Below, one piece after another: positions 47,043 to 57,646 of a stretch of 64,000 nucleotides of DNA. The stretch is from Rhodococcus xishaensis (GTDB lineage: Bacteria; Actinomycetota; Actinomycetes; Mycobacteriales; Mycobacteriaceae). Position numbers and translations under genes: made by a program. Location of the stretch: positions 496,001-560,000 of the forward strand of contig NZ_RKLO01000003.1 of assembly GCF_004011825.1 (NCBI RefSeq). Direction: 5' to 3'. The notes below the pieces were generated by a model. It was not told the DNA's origin, made no database searches, and worked only from the letters and a program-made list of their open reading frames with translations. Numbering within the stretch: the stretch's first letter is position 1; each line of letters opens with the position of its first letter.

Positions 47043-48239
47043 TCACGGCGTCGCCGCTCCGGCGCAGGTGTCCGCGATCGGCGCACCCGCGAACCGCCCC
47101 GCAACCCAGTCGATCGCGCCCGGCAGGGCACGCGAGTCGGCGTGGGCGTCATTGGCGCGGTACCGCAGCTCGATCGTGTCACCGAGAGCGCACGCACGGT
47201 CGACAGCGTCGACGGTCCAGTCCGGCTGGATGAGCACGTCACGGCCGGAGACCACCACCAGCATCGGCGCCGTGGCCGGTCGTTGTGGCAGCGCGTCCTG
47301 CGTGAGCCACTTGCGCATTCTCTCGACGTCGGCGTTGCTGTTCGGGGCTGTGTCGGCGGGGGTGAGGCTCAGTGCGATGGCCACCTTCTCGGGCACGAGG
47401 TCGCGCGTACACGTACGGAGCACGTCGCGATTCTCGAGGAGCGGGCCGTGGATGTAGTTGCTCTCGTCGAGATCGGGGTGCGCCACCGCCAGCCCGTCGA
47501 GCAACATCGGCAGGAACATCTGTTGCGGAACGTCGAGGACCGGCGGTCCGTCGGCCACGACCGGGCTGAGGTCCGCGGGCGGGGACAGGCTCGCGGCCCC
47601 GACGAAGTCGAGGCCGTCACCGTACGCCGCGGCCTGCTCAGCGGCCGCCCACGACGCCTGCCCGCCCTGCGACTCCCCGATCGCCGCCCACCGCGGGGAA
47701 GTGTCCGGAACGAGGAACCGGGCCGCCCGAACCGCGTCGATCAGGTTGTACGCGGCGGTGATCGGCTCCAGGTAAGGGTGCGGACCCGGGTTGCCCAGCC
47801 CCTGGTAGTCGGTGACGGTGACGACGAATCCGCGGGCCAGCAGGTCTCGGACGAGTCCGGCCGACCCCAACAGGTCGGGGGCACGCGAGGGCGCACACTC
47901 GTCGATCAGACCAGTCGTCGGATGCCCGACGGTCACCACGGGCCAGCCGTCGGGCGGAGGCTGCCCGGGCGGGGCGAACACCGTACCCGACACCTCGGTT
48001 CCGCGGCCGTCGATCCCGGACGTGGACCGGTACAGGATCCGCTGCCCCGACAGCCCGGTGCCGACGAACGGCTCAGCGGATGTGACGAGGCCGCGCTCGG
48101 CAGGGCTGAGAGCGGGGACTGCCAGCTCGTTCGCGGTGCCGGCGGCGGTCGCGGGCACCAACTCCGGTGCCGTCGTCGCGCAGCCGACGGCAGTCGCGGC
48201 GCAGACGAGCAGGGTGAGCGCCGTCCGGGTCAGGGTCAT
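47043..48239 (-). CDS. Secreted lipase, lipoprotein
   Basis: The ATG at 48239 gives 398 residues. The signal ends in the lipobox-like TAVGCATT (Cys near residue 19). The catalytic domain is of the secretory lipase (LIP) family: VTVGHPTTGLIDEC near residue 100, the nucleophile in AAIGESQGGQASWAAA and the end region VVVSGRDVLIQPDW with Asp, and His in NDAHADSR. It hydrolyses fatty acyl esters outside the membrane. Rhodococcus and mycobacteria carry several. Confidence 0.85.
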   Translation of the reverse strand: MTLTRTALTLLVCAATAVGCATTAPELVPATAAGTANELAVPALSPAERGLVTSAEPFVGTGLSGQRILYRSTSGIDGRGTEVSGTVFAPPGQPPPDGWPVVTVGHPTTGLIDECAPSRAPDLLGSAGLVRDLLARGFVVTVTDYQGLGNPGPHPYLEPITAAYNLIDAVRAARFLVPDTSPRWAAIGESQGGQASWAAAEQAAAYGDGLDFVGAASLSPPADLSPVVADGPPVLDVPQQMFLPMLLDGLAVAHPDLDESNYIHGPLLENRDVLRTCTRDLVPEKVAIALSLTPADTAPNSNADVERMRKWLTQDALPQRPATAPMLVVVSGRDVLIQPDWTVDAVDRACALGDTIELRYRANDAHADSRALPGAIDWVAGRFAGAPIADTCAGAATP

Positions 48240-48256
48240 TGCTCCGATTGTGCCCC

Positions 48257-49921
48257 TCATCCCCTCCACCGGCGCACGCGCTGTTCCGCCGCCGCCTCCT
48301 CGATGTCGCGCGACTCGAGTTCGGCGCGCAGGACCTCGTCGTCGAGGTATCCCTCGTCACGCGCGGCGATGAGTGCGCTGCGCTGCGCCTGGAGCACCCG
48401 GCGCCGCACCGTGTCGAACAGTGCCCCGGCGTGGTGCAGCGTCGTCGTATTCCCGTCGTCGCTACCGTCGTCCCCACTGCCGTCGTCGTCGCCCTCGGCC
48501 TCCTCGACCTGCGCCTGGGCGCGGATCGACACGCGCACCCGGTCGAGGGCGTGCGCGAACTCCTCCGGGTCGACTCCCGGGGGCGGACTGGCTGCCGCTT
48601 CGGCGAGAGCCCGATCGGCGGCGACGGCCGAGATGCGGCGCGCGAACTGTACCTCCCGGCGGCCGCGTTCGGCCTCCTCGTGGTCCGCAACATCGAGCCG
48701 TTTGATCAGGAAGGGGATCGTCGAGCCCTGGATCAGCAGCGTGCCGACCGCGACGGTGAACGCGATCGCCTGGATGACGCTGCGTCCCGGGAACGGGTCG
48801 CCGGACGCAGTCAGCACCGGGACACCGCCGGCGGCGGCGAGGGTGACGACGCCACGCATGCCGGCCCAGGAGACGACTGCCTTCTGCCGCCAGGTCATCC
48901 CGGCCTGCACCGCCGCCCCCTGTCCGGGGTCGGTGCGACTTCTCAGTCGACCCCAGTTACCGAACACCCACAGTGGCCGCAGGAGCATGGCGACCAGCAG
49001 CACCGCGAACCCGTATGCAAACACGTGGTAGACGGGAAGTCCCTCGTCAGCGACGTCGTCGATGACGAACTTGAGTTGCAGCCCCATGTACGCGAAGACG
49101 AACATCTCGAGCAGCAGGTCCAGGGTCTCCCACAGAGAACGCTCCTGGATCCTCGTCGGGATCGAGGCATTGGTCGCGTGATGGCCCATCATGAAGCCCG
49201 CCACCACGACCGCGAGCACACCGGAGGCGTCGATCTCTTCCGCGGCGAGGTAGGCCGCGAACGGCAGCACCAACCCCAGAACGGTTTCCAGCGGTGAGTC
49301 GAACATGCGGTCCCGGACGAGCCGGACGACAGTGGCCATCACGGCACCGATCGCGACGCCGCCGGCGACCTCGTAGAGGAAGAACAGCACTGGTTGCTCG
49401 ACCAGCACGCGGGTTCCGGCGACGGTGCCGACGCTGACGGTGAACAGGGTCAGTGCGGTCGCATCATTGAGCAGTCCTTCGCCGGTGAGGATCGCCAGTA
49501 CGCGTTTCGGCAGGCCCAGCTTGCGCCCGACGCTCACCGCGCTGACCGCGTCGGTGGGCGCGACGACCGCGCCGAGGACGAGGGCCGCCCCCAGCGTCAA
49601 TTCGGGGACGAGCCAGTTCGCAAAGAACCCGACGACGAAGGCCGTCACCAGCACGAGTCCGACGCCGAGCCGCAGGATCGGGGCGATGTTACGGCGCAGG
49701 CTCGCGATCGAGAAGTCCAGTGCGGCCGAGTACAGCAGCGGAGGGAGCACGACCCCGAGGAGGATCTCGGGCGTGAGTTCGAGCCGGGGCATGCCGGGGA
49801 TGAACGATGCCGCGGACCCGAACGCTACGAGGACGAGGGGGACCTGCAGATCCCGCCGCTTCGCCAGGCTCGTCACCGCGATGGCGGCGATCATGACGAG
49901 CAGTACCAGGCTCAAGCTCAC
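48257..49921 (-). CDS. Na+/H+ antiporter, CPA1 family
   Basis: The 554 residues have about twelve membrane segments to residue 420, including the ion-binding motif LTGEGLLNDATALTLFTV and the Arg motif SWAGMRGVVTLAAAGG, both diagnostic for NhaP/CPA1 exchangers. The C-terminal 130 residues are cytosolic, acidic in the middle (EGDDDGSGDDGSDDGN), and probably regulatory. It exports Na+ (or K+) in exchange for protons. Confidence 0.92.
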   Translation of the reverse strand: MSLSLVLLVMIAAIAVTSLAKRRDLQVPLVLVAFGSAASFIPGMPRLELTPEILLGVVLPPLLYSAALDFSIASLRRNIAPILRLGVGLVLVTAFVVGFFANWLVPELTLGAALVLGAVVAPTDAVSAVSVGRKLGLPKRVLAILTGEGLLNDATALTLFTVSVGTVAGTRVLVEQPVLFFLYEVAGGVAIGAVMATVVRLVRDRMFDSPLETVLGLVLPFAAYLAAEEIDASGVLAVVVAGFMMGHHATNASIPTRIQERSLWETLDLLLEMFVFAYMGLQLKFVIDDVADEGLPVYHVFAYGFAVLLVAMLLRPLWVFGNWGRLRSRTDPGQGAAVQAGMTWRQKAVVSWAGMRGVVTLAAAGGVPVLTASGDPFPGRSVIQAIAFTVAVGTLLIQGSTIPFLIKRLDVADHEEAERGRREVQFARRISAVAADRALAEAAASPPPGVDPEEFAHALDRVRVSIRAQAQVEEAEGDDDGSGDDGSDDGNTTTLHHAGALFDTVRRRVLQAQRSALIAARDEGYLDDEVLRAELESRDIEEAAAEQRVRRWRG

Positions 49922-50000
49922 CTGTCGATTGTGCCGCCAACTTCGCCCGGTCGGCGGCTACGGTGGGCGTCAGATGGTCATGACCTGCTAAAACGCCATA

Positions 50001-52466
50001 TCAGTGCACGCCAGGCAGGTCGTCGCTCGAGGCGAACAGTCGACGGCGCTCACCGTGGATCCGTCCGGTCACCCACCAGGCGACCTCGACCAACAGCACG
50101 CCCAACAGCCCGATCACGAACCCGCCCGTCGTCGCGGCGATGTTCGACGGATCGAGCTTGAAGAACTCGCGGGTGAAACTGAATCCGAACAGAACGACGT
50201 ACCCGAGCACCGAGCACACGAGCAGCACGATCTTCCACCACGTGTACGGGCGGGCGACGACGGCCAGGACCCACAGCGCGATCATGATGAGGGTGATCAG
50301 CGCCGTTGTTCCGGCCTGCTCCACTTGCTGCTCGCTGGCTTCGGGGCCCGCGTATGCGAACAGATACGACACGTATGTCGCGACACCGATGATGACGCCC
50401 GACGGGATCGCCAGCCGCATGACACGGCCGACGAATCCGGTGCGAGCACGCTCGTTGTTGGGCGCCAGCGACAAGATGAACGCGGGGATGCCGATCGTGA
50501 ACCAGGCAACGATCGTCACGTGTCGCGGCAGGAATGGATACGGCAGCGGGTCGAAGTCGAAGATCTGCGCCACGATGCCTGAGACGCCGATGAGGAAGGC
50601 GAGGAGCACCGAGTAGACGGTCTTCGTGAGGAACAGGTTCGCGACCCGTTCGATGTTGCCGATCACGCGCCGGCCCTCAGCGACCACGTACGGCAGCGTC
50701 GCGAACTTGTTGTCCAGCAGCACGATCTGCGCGACCGCGCGGGTGGCCGGGCTCCCTGAACCCATCGCGACTCCGATGTCGGCATCCTTGAGCGCCAGGA
50801 CGTCGTTGACACCGTCCCCGGTCATCGCGACGGTATGGCCGCGTGACTGCAGTGCGCCAACCATCGCGCGCTTCTGGTCGGGGCGCACCCGGCCGAAGGT
50901 GGTGGCCTCGTCGAGCGTGTCCGCAAGTACCTCGGGTTCTTCTGACAACTGGCGGGCGTCGACCGCGTTCTCCCCACCCGGCAGGCCCAGTGTCGTCGCG
51001 ACCGCGCCCACCGAAACGGCGTTGTCACCGGAGATGACCTTGACCTCGACTTTCTGGCTCGCGAAGTAATCGAGGGTCTCACGGGCGTCGGGGCGCACCT
51101 TCTGGTCGAGGATCACCAGTGCCCGCGGTGCGACGGCACCGGGCGCATCCGGGGCGTCGACCGGCCGGTCGCTGCTGCCGAGCAGCAGCACTCGCAGGCC
51201 CCGCGCGCCGATCTTCTCGGCCTGCCGCGCCATGTCGCTGTCCGAGTCGAGCAGGACGTCCGGGGCACCGAGGACCCAGTTGCCGTTGCTGCCGTAGGAC
51301 TGGCCGCTCCACTTCTTGGCCGACGAGAACGGTGCCACCGCCGTCGGTTCCCAGCCCGGATCATCGGTGAGCGACTCCCGGATCGCGAGCATGCTCGCGT
51401 TGGGACGCGGATCGTCCGCGGCCATCGCGGCCAGTGCACGGGCGGCCTGCTCGTCGTCTGGCTTGGCGGTGCGCACTTCGGCGAGCTTCATGCCGGTCTC
51501 GGTGAGGGTGCCGGTCTTGTCGGCGCAGACGACATCGACCCGGGCGAGGCCCTCGATCGAGGGCAGTTCTTGCACCAGGCACTTGCGCTGTCCGAGCCGG
51601 ACCACGCCGACCGCGAACGCGATCGACGTCATGAGCACCAGGCCCTCGGGGACCATCGGCACAAGGGCTGCGACCATGCCGGTGAGCGCCGGTGCGAGTG
51701 CCTGACCGCTCGAGAACAGCTGGTTGTAGATGATCAACAGACCCGCCGGGACCATCAGGTAGGTGATGAACTTGAGGATCTTGTTGATGCCGGAGCGCAA
51801 CTCCGAGTGCACCAGCGTGAACTTGCTGGCCTCATCGGCGAGCTTCGCAGCGTACGCCTCGTGCCCCACCTTGGTCGCCCGGTAGGCGCCGCTGCCGGCG
51901 GCGACATAACTGCCCGACAGCACCCGGGCGCCGATTGTCTTGGGCACCGGATCGGCCTCGCCGGTGAGCAACGACTCGTCCACCTCGAGCACCGACGCCT
52001 CGACGACGATGCCGTCGACCACGATCTGGTCGCCCTGGCCGAGCTCGATGATGTCGTCGAGCACGACCTCCTTGGGCGGCAACGGCGTCGCCGCCCGGTC
52101 ACGGCGAACCACCGGCTTGGCCTGGCTGACGATCGCAAGGCGGTCGAGCGTCCGCTTGGCGCGGATCTCCTGGATCATGCCGACCACACTGTTGGCGATG
52201 ATCAGTAGACCGAACATCCCGTCGACGATCGACCCCGTCGACAGCACGATGATCAGCAGGACACCGAGGATCGCGTTGATCCGGGTGAACACGTTCGCCC
52301 GGACGATGTCCTTGACCGAGCGGCTCGCTCGATCGGGCACATCGTTGGTCTGCCCGTTCGCGACCCGCTTCGCCACCTGATCTGCGGTGAGGCCGTCCTC
52401 GATGTGTCGAGGATCGGTGTCCAAGGTGCCGACAGCGGCACCTTCGATCGGCTCGTCCGTTGCCAT
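50001..52466 (-). CDS. ctpE: P-type ATPase, CtpE-type (Ca2+)
   Basis: The ATG at 52466 gives 821 residues; ATGs at 52529 and 52538 are possible starts. Key motifs are the actuator TGE ([14 protein letters not shown]), the phosphorylation site [13 protein letters not shown], the nucleotide site KWSGQSYG and the hinge [20 protein letters not shown]. There are about ten membrane segments. The sequence closely follows Mycobacterium CtpE as I recall it, a calcium transporter needed for cell-wall stability under low calcium. The ion is inferred from that match. Confidence 0.87.
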   Translation of the reverse strand: MATDEPIEGAAVGTLDTDPRHIEDGLTADQVAKRVANGQTNDVPDRASRSVKDIVRANVFTRINAILGVLLIIVLSTGSIVDGMFGLLIIANSVVGMIQEIRAKRTLDRLAIVSQAKPVVRRDRAATPLPPKEVVLDDIIELGQGDQIVVDGIVVEASVLEVDESLLTGEADPVPKTIGARVLSGSYVAAGSGAYRATKVGHEAYAAKLADEASKFTLVHSELRSGINKILKFITYLMVPAGLLIIYNQLFSSGQALAPALTGMVAALVPMVPEGLVLMTSIAFAVGVVRLGQRKCLVQELPSIEGLARVDVVCADKTGTLTETGMKLAEVRTAKPDDEQAARALAAMAADDPRPNASMLAIRESLTDDPGWEPTAVAPFSSAKKWSGQSYGSNGNWVLGAPDVLLDSDSDMARQAEKIGARGLRVLLLGSSDRPVDAPDAPGAVAPRALVILDQKVRPDARETLDYFASQKVEVKVISGDNAVSVGAVATTLGLPGGENAVDARQLSEEPEVLADTLDEATTFGRVRPDQKRAMVGALQSRGHTVAMTGDGVNDVLALKDADIGVAMGSGSPATRAVAQIVLLDNKFATLPYVVAEGRRVIGNIERVANLFLTKTVYSVLLAFLIGVSGIVAQIFDFDPLPYPFLPRHVTIVAWFTIGIPAFILSLAPNNERARTGFVGRVMRLAIPSGVIIGVATYVSYLFAYAGPEASEQQVEQAGTTALITLIMIALWVLAVVARPYTWWKIVLLVCSVLGYVVLFGFSFTREFFKLDPSNIAATTGGFVIGLLGVLLVEVAWWVTGRIHGERRRLFASSDDLPGVH

Positions 52467-52591
52467 GACACGAAGGCTATGCCAACCTGCCGCAGCCGCC
52501 ACCGATGAGCTGCGTTCCGGCGCGGTCATGTCGATCACACGATCACCCGGGCCTCGGCACGGTGGTGCGGGTCAGGTGACCACGACGCGAC

Positions 52592-53689
52592 TCAACCCAG
52601 GTCTTTCCACCACTTCTCTTGCATGCCCGGACGCATCGCGTCGACGCGCTGGCCGACCATCGGAACCGACATCTCCACGCCGGCGGCGGTGGCTGCGTCG
52701 ATCAGACGAGCGATCGGCTCACCCCACGGATGGAATGCGAGGTTGAACGTGCCCCAGTGGACCGGGATCAGCAGCGCACCTCCGACGTCGAGGTGTGTGC
52801 GGACCGCCTCCTCAGGATTCATGTGGATGTCCGGCCAGCGCTCGTCGTAGGCACCGACCGGCAACAGGGTGACGTCGAACGGACCGTACCGGCGGCCGAG
52901 GTCGGCGAAGCGTGGCGTGTACCCGGAGTCGCCGCCGAAGAAGACCTTTCGGCGTGGTCCGGCGATCACCCACGACGCCCACAGTGTGATGTCGCGCGCG
53001 AGCGCTCGACCTGAGAAGTGGCGAGCCTCGGTGCAGGTCAGGGTCAGGCCGGCCACCTCGGCGCTCTCGTCCCAATCGAGTTCGACGATCCTGGCCTCTG
53101 GGACGTTCCACCGTCGCAGGTGGGCGCCTACCCCGACGGGCACGACGAACATGGTGTCCTGGGTGCGGGCTAGGACCGTGATCGTCGCCTGATCCAGGTG
53201 GTCGTAGTGGTCGTGGGATATGACGACGGCGTCGACCGCGGGCAGGTCCGCCAGCGCCATCGGTACGGGATGCATGCGCGCCGGCCCCACGACGGTGGAC
53301 GGCGAAACCCGTTCGCTCCATACCGGATCCGTCAGCACTCGACGGCCATCGATCTCGACCAGCGCGCTCGAATGCCCGAACCAGGTCACCGCCAGTTCGC
53401 CGGCGCTGGCTGGCGCCAGCGGCGTCGCGAGTGGGATCGTGCGTCGCGGCCGACCCGTACTTCCGCGCGTGAGAACGGCCTTCGCGAGGCCGGATTGCGA
53501 GCCGGACGGCAGTGACGAACCCGGGTCGGAATTGTGGAACCGGTTGTCGCGGTATCGCGGTGACGCCGACGCATACGGTTCGATGTCCGCACGGGACGCT
53601 CCGAGCGCCGGAATGGTTCCCCACGCGGCCCGTGCCACCCATCCCACACCTGCCGCCGCCGCCGCGACGATTGCTCCTCTGGCGATCAT
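52592..53689 (-). CDS. Metallo-beta-lactamase-fold hydrolase
   Basis: The ATG at 53689 gives 365 residues; it begins with one hydrophobic segment (MIARGAIVAAAAAGVGWVAR) that may be a signal anchor. The metal site is VVISHDHYDHLDQATI (HxHxDH), then TCTEARHFSGRAL, VFFGGDSGYTPRF and LLIPVHWGTFNLAFHPW. It resembles the NAPE-phospholipase D / UlaG group. Substrate unknown. Confidence 0.85.
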   Translation of the reverse strand: MIARGAIVAAAAAGVGWVARAAWGTIPALGASRADIEPYASASPRYRDNRFHNSDPGSSLPSGSQSGLAKAVLTRGSTGRPRRTIPLATPLAPASAGELAVTWFGHSSALVEIDGRRVLTDPVWSERVSPSTVVGPARMHPVPMALADLPAVDAVVISHDHYDHLDQATITVLARTQDTMFVVPVGVGAHLRRWNVPEARIVELDWDESAEVAGLTLTCTEARHFSGRALARDITLWASWVIAGPRRKVFFGGDSGYTPRFADLGRRYGPFDVTLLPVGAYDERWPDIHMNPEEAVRTHLDVGGALLIPVHWGTFNLAFHPWGEPIARLIDAATAAGVEMSVPMVGQRVDAMRPGMQEKWWKDLG

Positions 53690-53700
53690 CGTCGTCCCCT

Positions 53701-54432
53701 CTATCGACCCCGGAAGTCGGGTTCGCGGTTCTCGAGGCGCGCTGCCCGCGCCTCCTGCGCATCCTCGCTGCCCCATGCTGCGAACATTGCGGCGAGCTGC
53801 TCCTCTGTCTGTGGTTCGCGGGTGCCGTCGTCGTTGAAGACCAGCTTGAGGTGCCGCAGAGACAGCGGCGCGAGTTCCGCGATGCTTCGCGCCCACTTCT
53901 GCGCGGTACCGATGTCACCGATCTTGTTCGCTAGACCGCGCGCGAAAGCCTCTTCCGCCGAGAGCATCTCGGCACCGAGAAGCATCGTACGAGCCGGGCC
54001 GCCGCCTATGAGGGACACCAAGCGATGCACCGTCCACTTGTCGACGGCGATGCCGAGTTTCGCAGCAGGGATACCGAAGCTGGCCTCGGGCGCGACCACG
54101 CGCAGGTCCGATGCGAGCGCCAACTGGGTGCCGGCCCCCACCGCGGGCCCGTTGATCGCGGCAATGACCGGGACCGGGATCGCATCGATCGTGTGCAACA
54201 TGGCGAGCAGGTGATCGGTGAACCCCTCGGCATACACATCACCGGAGAGGTCGGCGCCAGCACAGAACGCGGTGCCCTGTCCGGTCAGCACGACCACTCT
54301 GGCCCCATCGGCTACTGCCTTCTCGAGAGCCTCGCGGAGCGCAATGCACAACTCGGCATTGAGTGCGTTGCGGCGATCCTGGCGCTGCAACTCGAGCGTG
54401 ACCACGTGCCCGTCACGGCTGGTCCCGATCAT
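53701..54432 (-). CDS. echA6: Enoyl-CoA hydratase-like protein, EchA6-type
   Basis: The 243 residues match the length and several stretches of Mycobacterium EchA6 (VVVLTGQGTAFCAGADLSGD, AINGPAVGAGTQLALASDLR). In EchA6 the usual acid residues of hydratases are absent and the protein carries fatty acyl-CoA for mycolic acid synthesis without hydratase activity. Here the region SFGIPAAKLGIAVDKWTVHR likewise lacks the common Glu. It ends 11 bases from the hydrolase gene's start. Confidence 0.8.
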   Translation of the reverse strand: MIGTSRDGHVVTLELQRQDRRNALNAELCIALREALEKAVADGARVVVLTGQGTAFCAGADLSGDVYAEGFTDHLLAMLHTIDAIPVPVIAAINGPAVGAGTQLALASDLRVVAPEASFGIPAAKLGIAVDKWTVHRLVSLIGGGPARTMLLGAEMLSAEEAFARGLANKIGDIGTAQKWARSIAELAPLSLRHLKLVFNDDGTREPQTEEQLAAMFAAWGSEDAQEARAARLENREPDFRGR

Positions 54433-54627
54433 CTGACCTCACTCGCTTTCTCGGACGCGGGCGCCGTCCACCGTGGACGGTCCCCGGCGGGTGCGATCCG
54501 AACAGTACCCGCAACGCGAGACCCACCGACCGAGCCCCGTGGAACAACGGAACCGCTGCGGGCGTTGCCGCAAAGTCGGACGGCAAATTCAGGCTATGAC
54601 AGAACGAAATGGGCAGAACGGAGTGGG

Positions 54628-55698
54628 ATGGACAGCGAGCTGGAAGTGGTCGTGATCGGAGCCGGTCAGGCCGGCTTGTCCACGGCCTACCACCTGCGTC
54701 GATCAGGTCTGGCACCAGAACGCGAGTTCGTCGTCCTCGACCACGCTCCCGGCCCGGGTGGGGCATGGCAGTTCCGTTGGCCGTCGTTGACGCTCCAGAC
54801 CGTCAACAACGTGCACGACCTGCCCGGAATGCGGTTCGCCGAGATCCTCGGGCCCGGCGCCGACACGGTGCAGGCCGCCGACGCCGTCCCCGCCTACTAC
54901 GCCCTCTACGAGAAGCGGTTCGAGTTGCCCGTACATCGACCGGTGCACGCCACGGTCGTGTCCCATCGCGACAAGCGGCTCGCCGTCGAAACTCCGGAGG
55001 GGACGTACCTGACCCGTGGCCTCGTCAACGCGACGGGAACGTGGGAGCGACCGTTCATCCCCGCCGTGCCCGGCGCGGAACGGTTCGAGGGCCGGCAACT
55101 GCACACACGCGACTACCGCTCGGCGCACGAGTTCGAGGGAAAGCACGTGATCGTGGTCGGGGGCGGGATCTCGGCCATCCAGTTGCTGGACGAAATCTCA
55201 TTCGTGACGAAGACCACTTGGGTGACCCGCCGAGAGCCAGAGTTCCGAGAGGAACCGTTCACGCCCGAGCTCGGCCGTGCCGCCGTGGCACTTGTCGAGG
55301 ATCGAGTTCGCCGCGGACTTCCACCGGGTTCAGTGGTGTCGGTGACCGGTCTGCCCGTGACCCCCGCGATTCGGGCCGCACGAGACCGTGGTGTCCTACA
55401 CCGGCTGCCGATGTTCTCGGAGATCACCGAAACCGGCGTCCGATGGCTCGACGGATCCGAGCGACGGGCCGACGTCATCCTGTGGTGTACGGGGTTTCGT
55501 TCCTCGCTAGACCATCTCGCGCCGCTACGGCTCCGAGGCCCTGGCGGCGGGATCGCCATGACCGGCCGACTCGCGACGCAGGTCGCCGCGGACCCGCGCG
55601 TCCATCTAGTCGGCTACGGGCCGTCGGCGTCGACGATCGGCGCCAACCGAGCCGGACGTGCGGCGGCGCGGGAGCTGACGCAGTTCCTCGGGCACTGA
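54628..55698 (+). CDS. FAD-dependent monooxygenase, flavin type
   Basis: The ATG at 54628 has GGAGTGGG just before it; 356 residues. A FAD site (VVVIGAGQAGLSTAYHLRRS) opens the protein, and a NADPH site (KHVIVVGGGISAIQLLDEIS) lies near residue 175. The signature GTWERPFIPAVPGA and the end ILWCTGFRSSLDHL follow the flavin-monooxygenase/Trx-reductase-like family. It is shorter than Baeyer-Villiger enzymes. Divergent from echA6. Substrate unknown. Confidence 0.82.
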   Translation: MDSELEVVVIGAGQAGLSTAYHLRRSGLAPEREFVVLDHAPGPGGAWQFRWPSLTLQTVNNVHDLPGMRFAEILGPGADTVQAADAVPAYYALYEKRFELPVHRPVHATVVSHRDKRLAVETPEGTYLTRGLVNATGTWERPFIPAVPGAERFEGRQLHTRDYRSAHEFEGKHVIVVGGGISAIQLLDEISFVTKTTWVTRREPEFREEPFTPELGRAAVALVEDRVRRGLPPGSVVSVTGLPVTPAIRAARDRGVLHRLPMFSEITETGVRWLDGSERRADVILWCTGFRSSLDHLAPLRLRGPGGGIAMTGRLATQVAADPRVHLVGYGPSASTIGANRAGRAAARELTQFLGH

Positions 55699-55708
55699 CG
55701 GCGGCAGT

Positions 55709-57088
55709 TCAGGCTTCGGCCTTCACGATCGGCGGGATCACGTAGCTGCCGTCGAATACGCGCTCGCGCGGGGAGTACATGCGCAGCAACGGCCGGAAGC
55801 GACCGGTCGGGGTGGGCAACCAGTTGGCTCGTGCGGCCGGATCCGACGGCTCGGTGGCGCTCAATGTCATGGTCAGTGACCCGTCGTTGCCGTAGACCAG
55901 TCCCGCTGTGCGATCCCCGATCGAGTACCGCTCGATGGAGTTCGACACGAGATGGAAGTGCGGCATGCTGTACATCGTGATCGACCAGAAAGCGTCGACG
56001 GGCGGCATAGGCGCGAGAGTGATGGTGTAGCGGCGATCGCCCGTCAACTGGTCGCCGTCGGAGTCCGCGCAGATCGGGGTATATGGGGCCTCATTCCCGT
56101 GGCTACCCCACAGCCCACCCATCGCCGCGGCGGCACGTACCCCGATTGCCTTGGCATTCTCACTGATTCGCCACTCAGGACTGCCGATCGTCCCGAACTC
56201 GAAGAAGTCGTTGTAGTCCAAGAACTCGAACGCCTGATTCCAGTCGTTCCTGGCGCGGGCACCCGCGCCGGACTTCAGAGCTTCCTCGATCCGGTCCCGC
56301 GCTTCGGCCGCGCCCTCCACCAGTAGCTTTGCCAGCGCGGGATCGGCGTTCGCGTACGGCGACGGACCCGCGTTCAGCAGCCCCAACGGCTCGAACGTCT
56401 GCTGCAATGCGATGTTTCGCGGCGCCGGCGGGAAGGCCTGCAGGTACATGCGCAGCTTCTCCCAGAACATCAGCTCGTCCGGCACCGCGGGATCTGGCAC
56501 TGGTAAGCCCGCCGAGTCGTTCGCGAAGAGCGGGCTCAACGAGATCTGCTGCTGGAGCTTGCGGGCGCGACCGATATCGTCCAAGCCGTCGCATCCCCAC
56601 CGCCCCACCATCGACACGATGCGGGTCGGGCAGTGAATCGAGGTGGCGTCGGCGGGTAGTGCACCCGGCCATCCCGGCGGAACCAAGACGAAGCGGCCGG
56701 CCTTGGTGCCCGTCGCGCGCTTGCCGATGTACGCGAAGTTGTTGGCCCACCCGTCGACGAACTGGAGTACGAAGTAGACTGCGGCGGTATCCGGCACATC
56801 CATGACCAACGGACCGGTGCCGAGGTCGAGCTGTGCGATCGAGCAGATCGTGTCGTTCTTGACCGAGACGAACGTATCGTCCGGACCGGCCAGGCCACCT
56901 GGATGGCTGAAGGAATTGAACGGGACAGCGGAACTCGCACCCACCCCGGTCGTCACGAACCGCTCCACCCGAGGCAGGTTGAAGACCGGAGCGAACCCGT
57001 AGACGAACGCCCTGACGACCGCCTCGATGCTGACCGCCGAATTCGAACCGACTACCGAATCTCCACTCGGGTGGGTCATGGCGATCAT
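55709..57088 (-). CDS. DUF1254/DUF1214-family protein
   Basis: The 459 residues follow the two-domain layout of this family: an N-terminal DUF1254 domain (VRAFVYGFAPVFNLPRVERF, then VSVKNDTICSIAQLDLGTGP) and a C-terminal DUF1214 beta domain (YTITLAPMPPVDAFWSITMY, then GNDGSLTMTLSATEP). No signal peptide is present, unlike many homologues. Function is unknown across the family. Starts at 57088 or 57079. Confidence 0.85.
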   Translation of the reverse strand: MIAMTHPSGDSVVGSNSAVSIEAVVRAFVYGFAPVFNLPRVERFVTTGVGASSAVPFNSFSHPGGLAGPDDTFVSVKNDTICSIAQLDLGTGPLVMDVPDTAAVYFVLQFVDGWANNFAYIGKRATGTKAGRFVLVPPGWPGALPADATSIHCPTRIVSMVGRWGCDGLDDIGRARKLQQQISLSPLFANDSAGLPVPDPAVPDELMFWEKLRMYLQAFPPAPRNIALQQTFEPLGLLNAGPSPYANADPALAKLLVEGAAEARDRIEEALKSGAGARARNDWNQAFEFLDYNDFFEFGTIGSPEWRISENAKAIGVRAAAAMGGLWGSHGNEAPYTPICADSDGDQLTGDRRYTITLAPMPPVDAFWSITMYSMPHFHLVSNSIERYSIGDRTAGLVYGNDGSLTMTLSATEPSDPAARANWLPTPTGRFRPLLRMYSPRERVFDGSYVIPPIVKAEA

Positions 57089-57148
57089 TCCACCATCGGC
57101 GACCCAGCCACGTTCGCGTTACGCCAACATTCGGTTCATCATGGTCTC

Positions 57149-57631
57149 GTGACCTCCTTCCCTGAGTGGGCCAGAGCCCTCGATCTCACCCCGCACCCCG
57201 AAGAGGGCGGCTGGTACCGCGAGACCTGGCGAAGCGACATCGATTTGCCTGGCGTCGCGTTGCCAAACATGTACGGTGGGTCGCGGTCGGCCGGCACAGC
57301 GATCCTGTTCCTCCTGGAGCCCGGGCAGCAGTCCGCGTGGCACACGGTGCGTGGCACCGAGATCTGGCTGTACCACCGCGGCAGTCCGCTCCTACTCGAA
57401 CTCGCCGGCGACGGCGATGAACCTGGATCCGTGACGACACACGTTCTCGGACCGGACATTTCGTCCGGCCAGAGCCCTCAGGTCGTCATACCACCACGCT
57501 CCTGGCAGCGGGCTCGGCCGATCGAGGACGAGGCCGGGCTGGTCAGTTGCATCGTTGTCCCCGGCTTCGACTTCGCCGACTTCCGTGTCGAGGGGCAGGA
57601 GTATCCGATGCCCTCACCATCGCAGTTCTAG
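57149..57631 (+). CDS. Cupin-fold protein, DUF985 type
   Basis: The GTG at 57149 gives 160 residues. DUF985 pattern: LTPHPEEGGWYRETWRSDID, then AILFLLEPGQQSAWHTVRGT and EIWLYHRGSPLLLELAG, GQSPQVVIPPRSWQRARP, and SCIVVPGFDFADFRVE. It is a single-domain cupin whose metal-binding His residues are visible (AWHTV). Function unknown. Confidence 0.85.
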   Translation: MTSFPEWARALDLTPHPEEGGWYRETWRSDIDLPGVALPNMYGGSRSAGTAILFLLEPGQQSAWHTVRGTEIWLYHRGSPLLLELAGDGDEPGSVTTHVLGPDISSGQSPQVVIPPRSWQRARPIEDEAGLVSCIVVPGFDFADFRVEGQEYPMPSPSQF

Positions 57632-57646
57632 ACGCAACGATCCGGA